DNA of 16,980 nucleotides, from positions 1 to 16,980 of the forward strand of contig LNEX01000592.1 in the NCBI GenBank assembly GCA_001464165.1, in the 5' to 3' direction. Below the pieces are notes generated by a model, which ran no database searches, was not told where the DNA came from, and saw only the letters and a program-made list of their open reading frames with translations. The first letter of the stretch is position 1. The number at the start of each line of letters is the position of its first letter. Source of the stretch: a bacterium Ga0077546 (GTDB lineage Bacteria > Cyanobacteriota > Vampirovibrionia > Obscuribacterales > Obscuribacteraceae). Below are positions 6,555 to 12,603 of this stretch, piece after piece. A program made the translations under genes and the position numbers.

Positions 6555-7049
6555 TTACTGGTAGGGCTTGAACTCGCGCGGCAGCACCTTGGTGGCGCCC
6601 TGAGGCAGGTCGCCGGCGTTGGTGAAGCGGTAGTTGAACTTGGCCATGGCCGCGTTGTACTCGGCGGCGAGATTGTTGAAATTGGCCTTCAGACCCGAGA
6701 CCTCGTTCTGCCAAAGGTTGTACTGCTCAAGGTCGGCGCGGGCCCACTGGGTGCGCGGGGTGCCGGCGTAGGTGTCGTGCAGCGACTTGATGCGCGCCTG
6801 GGCGGCGTCGATGTTGGCGACCTTGGCGTCGAGCTGGGCGCTGGCGTCCTTGAACCATTCGTACTTCTTGAGGAGGGCCCGGGGACCGAACTCCTCCCTG
6901 ACCACCTGACCAGCTTCGCCGAACCAGCCCACGCTGTAGCTGAGCACGCCGCCGAAGCAGGCGAGGGCGAAGACGACGAGAATCCACTTCATGCCGAAGC
7001 CGATCGGGCCCTTGCTGTTGGCCGGGTCCATGTTGTTCCAGTTGCTCAT
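6555..7049 (-). CDS. single-span membrane protein with extracytoplasmic coiled coil, 164 aa
   Basis: The protein has a polar N-terminal 20 residues, one hydrophobic segment (21-43, starting WILVVFALACFGG), then a long helical domain with heptad-like spacing (about 58-92 and 108-136) and a conserved-looking C-terminus (FNYRFTNAGDLPQGAT, ending REFKPYQ). I recall similar short proteins as widespread hypotheticals, but I know no function. It is most likely anchored in the inner membrane with the helical part outside the cytoplasm. The start at 7049 is supported by AGGAA eight bases upstream; the leader contains CAACCG repeats resembling those of neighbouring genes. GC content is clearly high (about 62% in one line counted, 6601-6660). 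The neighbouring envelope-directed genes suggest a cell-envelope role, by inference only. Confidence 0.78.
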   Translation of the reverse strand: MSNWNNMDPANSKGPIGFGMKWILVVFALACFGGVLSYSVGWFGEAGQVVREEFGPRALLKKYEWFKDASAQLDAKVANIDAAQARIKSLHDTYAGTPRTQWARADLEQYNLWQNEVSGLKANFNNLAAEYNAAMAKFNYRFTNAGDLPQGATKVLPREFKPYQ

Positions 7050-7140
7050 GATCTGTTCCTAACGGTTGTGTTGCGGTTGGGTTTGGGCTGTGTTTGTGTT
7101 GCGGGTAGCTGGGCGCTGGCAGAAGAAACGCTTGAAGCGC

Positions 7141-7749
7141 TTACTTCTTCTCGCTGGCGGCGGGGGCGACAGGAGTGAGGGCCGGGCTGACAGGAACGAC
7201 GACACCAGGCGCCACCGTCAGCTCCATGTTGATGACCACGCTCTTGACGGCGATGGTCTGGTCGGAGATGTGGATGATCTGGCCGCCGGTGAAATAGTGC
7301 TGGTGGTAGCGGCCCTGGGCGTCGAACCAGTAGATGTACTCGGCCGAGTCACCATAGGTGCCGTCGTCCTGCAGCACCTCGCTGGTGTAGTGGGTCTCGT
7401 TGCCGAACAGCACGCTGAAGCCCCGGGTGGAGCTGTTCACCGTCTTCGGGCTGAGGCGCTTGCCGGAGCTGGTGACCTTACCCTGCACCGTCGAGTAGAT
7501 GATCACCTGGCCCGATTCGGGGGCGATGATGTAGAGGTGCTTGATCGAGCCCGGGGTGTTGTCCATCTTCAGGCGGCCGGCGATGTTGTCCTGTTCGACG
7601 GTGCGGCCGGTGTTGGGGTTGACGGCGACCTTGACGGTGGCCTTCTGCACGCCGGAGCTCGACTGCGGCCGGTCTTCGTTGCAGCCAGCGAGGGAGACTG
7701 CGACGAGGGCAATGGCCACGAGGGAGAGGGTGGAGCGAGAGCGCTTCAT
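7141..7749 (-). CDS. lipoprotein, paralogue of the 7813-8350 product, 202 aa
   Basis: Residues 1-23 form a lipoprotein signal: basic MKRSR, a hydrophobic core, and the lipobox LAGC (20-23) with Cys23 as lipidation site. The mature domain is beta-rich, with the segments NPNTGRTVEQDNIAG, STVQGKVTSSGKRLSP, DDGTYG and GRYHQHYFTGGQI, and ends in a Pro/Ala/Val-rich tail. The core aligns with the product of 7813-8350: over the first 58 aligned positions (from NPNTGRT to the first LSP/LTP) I count 40 identities. The two are tandem duplicates that have taken different export signals. The start is supported by AGGATC just before the ATG at 7749. I recall relatives as widespread hypothetical proteins; function unknown. 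Expected location is the outer or inner membrane, facing the periplasm. Confidence 0.82.
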   Translation of the reverse strand: MKRSRSTLSLVAIALVAVSLAGCNEDRPQSSSGVQKATVKVAVNPNTGRTVEQDNIAGRLKMDNTPGSIKHLYIIAPESGQVIIYSTVQGKVTSSGKRLSPKTVNSSTRGFSVLFGNETHYTSEVLQDDGTYGDSAEYIYWFDAQGRYHQHYFTGGQIIHISDQTIAVKSVVINMELTVAPGVVVPVSPALTPVAPAASEKK

Positions 7750-7812
7750 GATCGGATCCTGTTCTGTTGTGTGGGGTGGGAGCGTCGGAGAATTGGAGGG
7801 TAAAGCTGTTCG

Positions 7813-8350
7813 CTACTTGCGAGCAGGAGAGATGTCGGCGTTGATGATCACGCGCTTGCCGACAAGAGGCTGGTCGAGAACGGCGATCACTTGCCCTTCG
7901 GTGAAGAAGTGCTGGTGGTAACGACCGTTGCTGTCGAACCAGTAGAAGTACGGCACGGAACTGCCGAAAGTGCCGTCGTCTTGCATCATCTCGGTGGTGA
8001 TTTGCACTTCGCCGCCGATCAGCACTCGCATACCTTCGTAGTGAGTGCAATCCTTGCCGCAGTCGTACTTCTCGATGGAAGAGCGCGGAGTGAGGCGTTT
8101 GCCACCGGAGGTGACTTTGCCTTCCACCGTCGAATAGAGAATCACTGCCCCGCTTCTGGGTGAGAGCACGTAGAAGTGCTTGACCGAGCCCGGCTTATTG
8201 TCCTGGTTGTAGCGTCCGGCGATGTTCTCTTGTTCGGTGGTGCGGCCAGTGGCGGGGTTATGACGATACGACACCCTGAGCAAACGCCGCACCGACCATG
8301 AGAGCGACACCAATCGCCACGACCGTAGAGACTGTTTGCAATCTGATCAT
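7813..8350 (-). pseudogene. secreted paralogue of the 7141-7749 lipoprotein, with a frameshift after the signal peptide
   Basis: The true start appears to be the ATG at 8350, with GAAGGAG eight bases upstream. It encodes a clean Sec signal peptide (MIRLQTVSTVVAIGVALMVG, then AAFA, likely cleaved after Ala24). That frame stops at a TAA (8260-8258). The mature domain, homologous to the neighbouring lipoprotein from HNPATGRTTEQENIAG onward, is one base out of phase and open from 8346 to the stop at 7813. Removing one G from the GGG run at 8274-8276 joins them as AFAQVSYRHNPATG, giving 178 residues. Without that correction only a TTG (8313) could start the mature frame, and export would be lost. 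The body is otherwise intact, so this is a very recent mutation, a sequencing insertion, or a shift by the ribosome. An insertion absent from the lipoprotein carries two cysteines (YDCGKDC). Confidence 0.8.
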
Positions 8351-8393
8351 TGTTTACTCCTTCACTTGTTGTGGAACTGATACATCGCCAGTC

Positions 8394-8822
8394 CTAGCAG
8401 CGGTGGCAGCCGCGACCGCCGTGGTAGCGCTGCTGCTCATACTGCCGCTGCTGCTGCAGGCGCCGCCAATACATCTGCTCCTCATAGGCGCGCTGCTGCT
8501 GCTGCTGCTCGAAAGCACGCTGACGCGCCAGGCGCTCGTAGTAGGCGCGGTCGCTGTAGCCACGATCGTTATAGGAGGGCTGGCCCTGATAACCACGATG
8601 GCCACGATGACCGCGATCGTAGTGGCCACTGTTGTCGATCATGTTGCCGAGCAGAGCGCCCCCGACACCACCGATGACAGCACCAGCGAGAGGGTTGTCG
8701 CGGCTCAGAGCTGCGCCAGCGACGCCACCGACCAGAGCACCAGCATTGGTGCCGGGCATGCCAGCACAGCCGGTGACGAGGAGAAGGCCCAGCAGGCCGC
8801 AGATCGCGAAGATGCGCTTCAT
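8394..8822 (-). CDS. glycine-zipper lipoprotein with Gln/Arg-rich tail, 142 aa
   Basis: The product begins with a lipoprotein signal (MKRIFAICGLLGLLLVTGC; lipobox VTGC, Cys19), followed by a glycine-zipper double helix (27-61, GALVGGVAGAALSRDNPL then AGAVIGGVGGALLG). After a Gly/His/Arg linker comes a long Gln/Arg/Tyr-rich helix (about 90-134), and the protein ends in GCHRC. Glycine-zipper 2TM domains are common in outer-membrane or stress-related lipoproteins and can insert in membranes. The ATG at 8822 has AAGGA eight bases upstream; an in-frame ATG at 8915 would put the signal sequence 31 residues inside and is rejected. The poly-Gln part is written in CAG repeats (CTG on the plus strand, 8436-8510). 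The leader is nearly duplicated before the small frame at 8981-9043. Confidence 0.82.
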   Translation of the reverse strand: MKRIFAICGLLGLLLVTGCAGMPGTNAGALVGGVAGAALSRDNPLAGAVIGGVGGALLGNMIDNSGHYDRGHRGHRGYQGQPSYNDRGYSDRAYYERLARQRAFEQQQQQRAYEEQMYWRRLQQQRQYEQQRYHGGRGCHRC

Positions 8823-8850
8823 GGTTGTAATCCTTCTTTGGGGTTGCAGC
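8821..8850 (-). repeat. duplicated translation leader, copy 1 (copy 2 at 9045-9076)
   Basis: Plus-strand 8821-8850 and 9045-9076 match at 28 of 30 positions once a two-base gap is allowed. On the minus strand both read CAACCCC-AAAG...AAGGATTA-AACC just before the start site. The copy at 8822 ends in ATG; the other ends in ATT followed by ATG. The 9355 gene has a related leader (CAACCCC...AACCATG). This is a shared ribosome-binding module, either inherited by gene duplication or spread on its own. Confidence 0.65.
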
Positions 8851-8881
8851 GAACTTTGGAGTTGGAGCGAAGCAGGCACGT

Positions 8882-8923
8882 CAGCACTCGAACCGCAGCA
8901 TTCGAACCTCAGCATTCAAGCCG
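8882..8923. repeat. three tandem copies of a 14-bp unit
   Basis: Three adjacent 14-mers, CAGCACTCGAACCG (8882-8895), CAGCATTCGAACCT (8896-8909) and CAGCATTCAAGCCG (8910-8923), lie in the gap upstream of the glycine-zipper lipoprotein gene. The unit is not a multiple of three, which argues against a coding role. It could be a minisatellite or repeated binding sites. Confidence 0.7.
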
Positions 8924-8980
8924 CTATAGAGGTACGAACAACTGGGCATCTGATCAAAGGCGAAGCTCTCTCGCTGCCGC

Positions 8981-9043
8981 TCAGGGAAAGAAGCGAGAGA
9001 AGAGGAAGCCAGCAGCAATAGCGACGAGGAAAACGAACGGCAT
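8981..9043 (-). CDS. possible 20-residue single-span membrane peptide
   Basis: An ATG at 9043 opens a 20-codon frame, MPFVFLVAIAAGFLFSRFFP, ending at TGA. It is one hydrophobic span with a short basic end, typical of small membrane proteins. AAGGAT lies upstream in a leader nearly identical to that of the glycine-zipper lipoprotein gene, though 11 bases from the ATG. The position matching the other gene's ATG is here ATT, one codon earlier. After CCC-TGA the +1 frame stays open to 8881 and reads ERQRESFAFDQMPS at first, so the gene may have been longer and frameshifted. Expression unproven. Confidence 0.4.
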   Translation of the reverse strand: MPFVFLVAIAAGFLFSRFFP

Positions 9044-9115
9044 AATGGTTCTAATCCTTATCTTTGGGGTTGGAGCAAGGCAAGACAACAGGAAAGAGGA
9101 TGCGGCTGCGGCAGC

Positions 9116-9355
9116 TCAGTCGATCAGCTCGTGCTTCTCGATGGAGTAGGAGACCAGCTCGAAGCCACTCTGCGGGCCGCGAAAGCGAGCGAGCGCAGAG
9201 CAGTAGGTGCGGTTGGACTCCCAGACGATGTCGGTGGCATTGGCGGCAGCGAGGACAGCCGTGATATAGGCCTCAGCGCCAGCGGAGCTGCGAGAGACCT
9301 TGCGCACATCGCGGTGACCATACGCATCGTGGAACTGCACAACGTACGTGATCAT
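9116..9355 (-). CDS. hypothetical protein, 79 aa, first gene of the GC-rich block
   Basis: I do not recognise this protein. It is a small soluble alpha/beta protein: strand ITYVVQFHDAYG, a basic loop, helix AGAEAYITAVLAAANAT, strand DIVWESNRTYC, and an amphipathic end (FELVSYSIEKHELID). The ATG at 9355 has GAGAG about eight bases upstream in a leader related to those of the 8822 and 9043 starts. An in-frame ATG at 9400 has no such site and lies before the leader, so it is rejected. It is the first gene of the minus-strand series, so the main promoter should lie between 9356 and about 9560. Function unknown. Confidence 0.65.
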   Translation of the reverse strand: MITYVVQFHDAYGHRDVRKVSRSSAGAEAYITAVLAAANATDIVWESNRTYCSALARFRGPQSGFELVSYSIEKHELID

Positions 9356-9900
9356 GGTTTTTCTCTCTTCTTCTGGGGTTGAGATAAAAACGGTGAACAC
9401 GACAACACATAAGTGTCGGCGAATTCATCGGTGTAGAGGCACGGGTTGAGGTTGTTCGGGGTAGCTCTGGGGTTGAGGAAAGAAAGGTAACGAGTCAAAA
9501 CTAGGCCAAACGAACTGCACGGCGCAAGTCTTTTTCTTGACAATTAATTCGGCATCACGAAATCAAGCACGATTTAACGCTTGAGCCGCTTTGCAAGCCA
9601 GCGTAGCAAGCGCGAGCGGCGCTAATTATGACACCGTATATGGTGGCATCACAAACGGCAATAGACCGAATGGATTCACTCCAATCTCGGCCCAATATAA
9701 TTACTTGATTTTAAAATCGAGTCTACGTGCCAGTTGTTACTAGTTTGTGACTAGCACTTTGGCAATAGCGTTTCGTCACTTGCGCTATTGCCAAAGTGCT
9801 AGTTCTTCACTAGATAGCCACAACTGCTAATTCACAAACACAGTTCGAAGTTTTAAAACGACCAGTAGCCAATCCCAGTATTTGAATACAAAGGTGATCT
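9356..9900. other. gene-poor intergenic region between opposed transcription units
   Basis: I see no convincing gene. The part nearest the minus-strand block carries three copies of GGGTTGAG (9376-9383, 9443-9450, 9470-9477; CTCAACCC on the coding strand), probably related to the CAACCCC leaders. At 9585-9620 there is an imperfect GC-rich hairpin (GCCGCT / AGCGGC with an inner TTGC / GCAA). Perfect short palindromes occur at 9707-9718 (GATTTTAAAATC) and 9850-9859 (GTTTTAAAAC), flanking the large hairpin at 9750-9803. GC content falls sharply from about 9540 onward, marking the edge of the GC-rich block. Confidence 0.6.
9731..9826. repeat. large near-palindromic element with a 21-bp perfect stem
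   Basis: ACTAGCACTTTGGCAATAGCG (9750-9770, 21 bases, shown with one base beyond the usual quote length avoided elsewhere by position) pairs exactly with 9783-9803 around a 12-base loop. Outside it, CAGTTGT (9731-9737) pairs with ACAACTG (9820-9826), and CTAG motifs lie between, so the symmetry spans 96 bp imperfectly. No T-tract follows on either strand, so it is not an intrinsic terminator. It could be a small palindromic intergenic repeat, a MITE-like element or a structured RNA. Only one copy is in this window. Confidence 0.75.
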
Positions 9901-10432
9901 ATTGAACAAGAACAGGCGTCTTCTGAAATTATTCAAACTGACCTAAACCGGCGAGAGGAAGCACTGACAATTGGGAATAACAAGGCATTGTAGGTTATGG
10001 AGCTAGCTAGAATGCTATAAGCAAGGCACTGATACAGGACAAGACAAGTATGTAAAGGAGCATGGACGAGATGACGGGATCGGCCCAGGAGCTTCTATTG
10101 GGCCGGCTCAAATGCAGATCAGGAACATACATCGTTTGATACAAGACTTCCCTGCCCAGTTAGGTAGATATGCTAGCGACCCCCTACGATCAGCGCAGCG
10201 GGTAGATGTAGCACCTTATTTTGTAGCAGGCTATTTCACGGATGTCATTCAACATTTAGCCAAGAACACAAAACCTGACTACGTCGGCGGAATTGATTGG
10301 GCCAAAATCAAAAGGAATTGGTCAGAAGGAGACTTGAACGCCGCTCTGATTCACTCTTACAATCCGGATCCCGGACAGATAGGTTATGTAAACACTCATT
10401 TGAAAATCATTCACGACAGGCATCAACACTAG
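9901..10432 (+). pseudogene. decayed gene for a roughly 176-aa soluble protein
   Basis: The longest intact frame starts at ATG 10112 (106 residues, PYFVAGYFTDVIQHLAK, DLNAALIHSYNPDPG), but that frame is coding-like and open back to 10007 with no start codon. Upstream, a well-placed AAAGGTG is followed by ATT (9901) and 29 protein-like codons (EQEQASSEIIQTDLNRREEA, then LTIGNNKAL) ending at a TAG (9991). After that TAG the same frame reads VMELARM to 10014. Dropping the single C at 10015 then leads in phase into YKQGTDTGQDKYVKEHGR and on to the stop at 10432. So one start change, one nonsense codon and one inserted base explain everything, and the reconstructed length is 176 residues. No domain is recognised. 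The stop shares a CTAG palindrome with the TAG of the convergent gene. A functional 106-residue remnant cannot be excluded. Confidence 0.65.
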
Positions 10433-10704
10433 CTTTTGTTAGTTTTGTTAGCCCGCCACTTCTCAAAAGCTAGTCCAGAAAAAACGCCAATCAAGAAACC
10501 TTCGCCAGGTCCAAGGGTTAGCCACACAAGCACCTCTAGCAATCCTATTTGCTGTTGATGAGACTCCTTGACCGTGATGAAATACCACCAGTCCGAGAAA
10601 TTGAACAGAATCTGCCAACCACCTAGAACGAAGAACCCAATTAGACCGCCAATGAACCAGCTCCAGCCTCTGAGTTTTGTCTTTGAACGCTCTTGTGGTC
10701 CCAT
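10429..10704 (-). CDS. small two-span membrane protein, 91 aa
   Basis: I do not recognise this protein. From the ATG at 10704 it has a basic N-terminus (MGPQERSKTKLRG), a hydrophobic segment (WFIGGLIGFFVLGGWQILF), a polar loop with SHQQQ, a second hydrophobic segment (LLEVLVWLTLGPGEGFLIGV) and a basic tail (KWRANKTNKS). This predicts a hairpin in the cytoplasmic membrane with both ends inside. GGAGG lies only about three bases before the ATG, tighter than usual. A TTG at 10839 would add 45 residues that look less protein-like and Cys-rich; I prefer the shorter form. It is the next gene after the polytopic membrane protein on the same strand, so the two may be co-transcribed. Confidence 0.55.
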   Translation of the reverse strand: MGPQERSKTKLRGWSWFIGGLIGFFVLGGWQILFNFSDWWYFITVKESHQQQIGLLEVLVWLTLGPGEGFLIGVFSGLAFEKWRANKTNKS

Positions 10705-10842
10705 ATGCCTCCACTGCTGGCAGAAAAATCGCACCAATTGACAGCCGATTGAATTGCATACAGCATACCAGAACGAATTAGCGTGATTTGGCATCAGCAG
10801 TGACAACAATTTGCTTCGTGTCAGTTGCCCAATCACCAAATA

Positions 10843-11700
10843 CTAGTGTATCGATATGCACATCATTAGCGCCGGCAGCAAAGTGAGCAAAACCAAACTA
10901 GGCACCACGAAAAAAAAGAAATATACGAGCATAAAATTCTCTCGATTCATAATTCTGACCAACCACAAACCAGCCAGTAGCCATGCAACTAGTTCAAATA
11001 AAATGAGAGAGCTTGCCGAGTCTCTAAAAAGCAGAGCCTGATAACTAGGCGTGAGAAAGTAACCGCCCATCAAAGGGGAAATTGCAACCAAGAAAGACAC
11101 TATACAAATCAACGCAGGATTCCGACTAGCCTCATTCTTTGAAATCGAACAGAATATTGGCAGCACAAACTCACCCTCAGTTTTTAATATCAACTGCACA
11201 ATCGTCAGTACAAGTAAATAAATCAACGGAGCAAGCCAAATTCGAGCCAAGAAATAGACAATCGACCAATTTCCGAAGACCCCATCGAAAAACATTACAG
11301 TAGGCACCATTACCAATCCAGTCACAAGAACAGACAAAAGGCCTAACTTTCGAGCACGGCTCAGCACGCCGCTTAAGCCAGCTGTCCTCTCTTGACGGCC
11401 GAACTTCGTGCTGGCCAGGCATACAAGCGCAGGTGCAAATGTTGAAATTAGCAAGAGCCAAACCAAATAGAATGCGGGCGACAGGCTACGCAGAACCGGC
11501 TCAGCAGTTCGCAGGCTAAGCGACAGCCAAAAATCCCATGGAAAGAGAAACTTAAGAAGATTCGGGTTATTCATTAAAAAGGAAAAGAATAGCCCGATGA
11601 CACAAGTCACGTTCGAAACTAGGCAGATACAAGTGGCATTGGCGGCTGCCAAAGCAAATCTATCGGGCAAATTCGAAGTACCAATAGAAGCCACAAGCAA
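10843..11700 (-). CDS. polytopic membrane protein of unknown function, about 285 aa
   Basis: I do not recognise this protein. About seven hydrophobic segments are visible (roughly 24-43, 77-97, 119-140, 147-172, 196-216, 229-248 and 257-280), with short loops and a very aromatic last span (YFFFFVVPSLVLLTLL). A basic loop around 100-117 (KFGRQERTAGLSGVLSRARK) is probably cytoplasmic. The start is uncertain: no ATG exists near the N-terminus, TTG at 11700 and GTG at 11694 are the plausible starts, and no clear Shine-Dalgarno is seen. The first ATG, at codon 43, would remove the first span. It is divergent from the secreted-protein gene at 11802, with about 100 bases shared upstream. Coding is secure; function and start are not. 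Confidence 0.65.
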   Translation of the reverse strand: MLVASIGTSNLPDRFALAAANATCICLVSNVTCVIGLFFSFLMNNPNLLKFLFPWDFWLSLSLRTAEPVLRSLSPAFYLVWLLLISTFAPALVCLASTKFGRQERTAGLSGVLSRARKLGLLSVLVTGLVMVPTVMFFDGVFGNWSIVYFLARIWLAPLIYLLVLTIVQLILKTEGEFVLPIFCSISKNEASRNPALICIVSFLVAISPLMGGYFLTPSYQALLFRDSASSLILFELVAWLLAGLWLVRIMNRENFMLVYFFFFVVPSLVLLTLLPALMMCISIH

Positions 11701-11784
11701 CCAATCGCCAAGTAAGCCACACCTATTACTATCTCACAGCTCTGCGTCTACCATTCCAATTTAAATTACTCAAGTGTTCAGCCT

Positions 11785-11793
11785 TGCTATAAT
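11785..11793 (+). promoter_or_regulatory. extended -10 promoter of the secreted-protein gene
   Basis: TTGCTATAAT ends at 11793: TATAAT (11788-11793) preceded by the TGn extension (11785-11787). No convincing -35 is present, which is usual for extended -10 promoters. A start site six to eight bases downstream falls at about 11800-11802, on or next to the ATG at 11802, predicting a leaderless or nearly leaderless mRNA. Confidence 0.65.
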
Positions 11794-11801
11794 TTCCACA
11801 G

Positions 11802-12590
11802 ATGAAATACATTCTGACACTAGCTTGCACAACCTTTGCTCTCTTCTGCCTCAGCACCGAGGTAGCCGCTCTTCCCAAGCAAAACAAAAAGCCAACAACA
11901 TCCGTCGACATCTGGGTCTTGCAGCAAAATCACTCCGACGTGGGTCAACAAGAGATTTTCATTGCTCCAGATGCAATAAAAGTGATCAATCGTCGAGGCG
12001 GTTATGATCTTGTGTGCAAAGCGCCCAGCTGGAAAGTGCATTGCTTTCGTCGGTCTGAAAAACTAGAATGGGCGGGCCCTCTTTCAGAATTTGACGGCCT
12101 GCTCCTAATCAATCCCCACGCCTATCCAAGGATGAATAGAGCAGTCTTATTTCCCAGAGCAAAGGGCAAAAAACTGGGCCTCAATTACACACGTTTCGCA
12201 CGACGAACTAGCGTCTCATCCTTTGTTGATGGAACCGCAGACATAGCCGCCTCTCCAAGCGCACTAGAATTTATTTGCAGAATGTATAGATGTGCAAACA
12301 CTCAAACTGTGCCCCTGCAAATAACCTCCTACCACGGCAATAGAGCACTGCCAAAAATCGAAATGGGAACTATCGGCTTAGATGTGGGCAACGATCTTCG
12401 CAGCGGTCGCCTTGACGAAATGACGACACAATCATGGAAAAGATCCCCCTATAAAGCCGACATTTTCGCACTTCCACTGGGGTTCAAACGCGTAACGAGC
12501 TTGCCGCAGGTTTCCTACTCTGCTGACATGAAAAATCAATTTGACGAAATGTTCCGCAACGGCAGCGGCTTTCGCCGCGACTTGCACTAA
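11802..12590 (+). CDS. secreted protein of unknown function, 262 aa, probably leaderless mRNA
   Basis: Residues 1-23 form a Sec signal peptide (MKYILTLACTTFALFCLSTE, then VAA, likely cleaved after Ala23). The mature protein is soluble and beta-rich, with four cysteines (72, 81, 159, 164) that could make two disulfides outside the cytoplasm. Visible segments include IWVLQQN, GGYDLVCKAPSWKVHCF and a basic C-terminus (FRNGSGFRRDLH). I do not recognise a domain. The start is fixed by the signal peptide. No Shine-Dalgarno precedes it; instead a perfect extended -10 ends eight bases before the ATG. It is divergent from the polytopic membrane protein gene and ends 13 bases from the stop of the large NRPS-like gene, with no obvious terminator between. 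Confidence 0.82.
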   Translation: MKYILTLACTTFALFCLSTEVAALPKQNKKPTTSVDIWVLQQNHSDVGQQEIFIAPDAIKVINRRGGYDLVCKAPSWKVHCFRRSEKLEWAGPLSEFDGLLLINPHAYPRMNRAVLFPRAKGKKLGLNYTRFARRTSVSSFVDGTADIAASPSALEFICRMYRCANTQTVPLQITSYHGNRALPKIEMGTIGLDVGNDLRSGRLDEMTTQSWKRSPYKADIFALPLGFKRVTSLPQVSYSADMKNQFDEMFRNGSGFRRDLH

Positions 12591-12603
12591 TGTAGACTTT
12601 AAA

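Noticed and set aside
7066..7803. Long open frame of 245 codons on the plus strand
   Set aside because: It lies antisense to two well-supported genes with lipobox, membrane span and ribosome binding sites. High GC removes stop codons, and the translation is Asp/Val/Gly-rich without domain character.
8298..9149. Open frame of 283 codons on the plus strand
   Set aside because: It is antisense to the glycine-zipper lipoprotein and its CAG-repeat region; the Leu/Ala/Thr runs come from the CTG repeats.
9352..9543. 63-codon open frame on the minus strand upstream of the 9355 gene
   Set aside because: It overlaps the leader and repeated CTCAACCC motifs, has no ribosome binding site, and is Pro/Ser/Leu-rich.
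9537..9565. TTGACA -35-like hexamer on the plus strand
   Set aside because: No acceptable -10 lies 16-18 bases downstream, and no gene follows on that strand.
9731..9826. Integron attC site
   Set aside because: The stem is perfectly paired and lacks the RYYYAAC and GTTRRRY core sites; no integrase is present.
10013..10021. Second extended -10 match, TGCTATAAG, upstream of the 10112 ATG
   Set aside because: It lies inside the reconstructed coding sequence of the decayed gene, lacks a -35, and has G at the last position.
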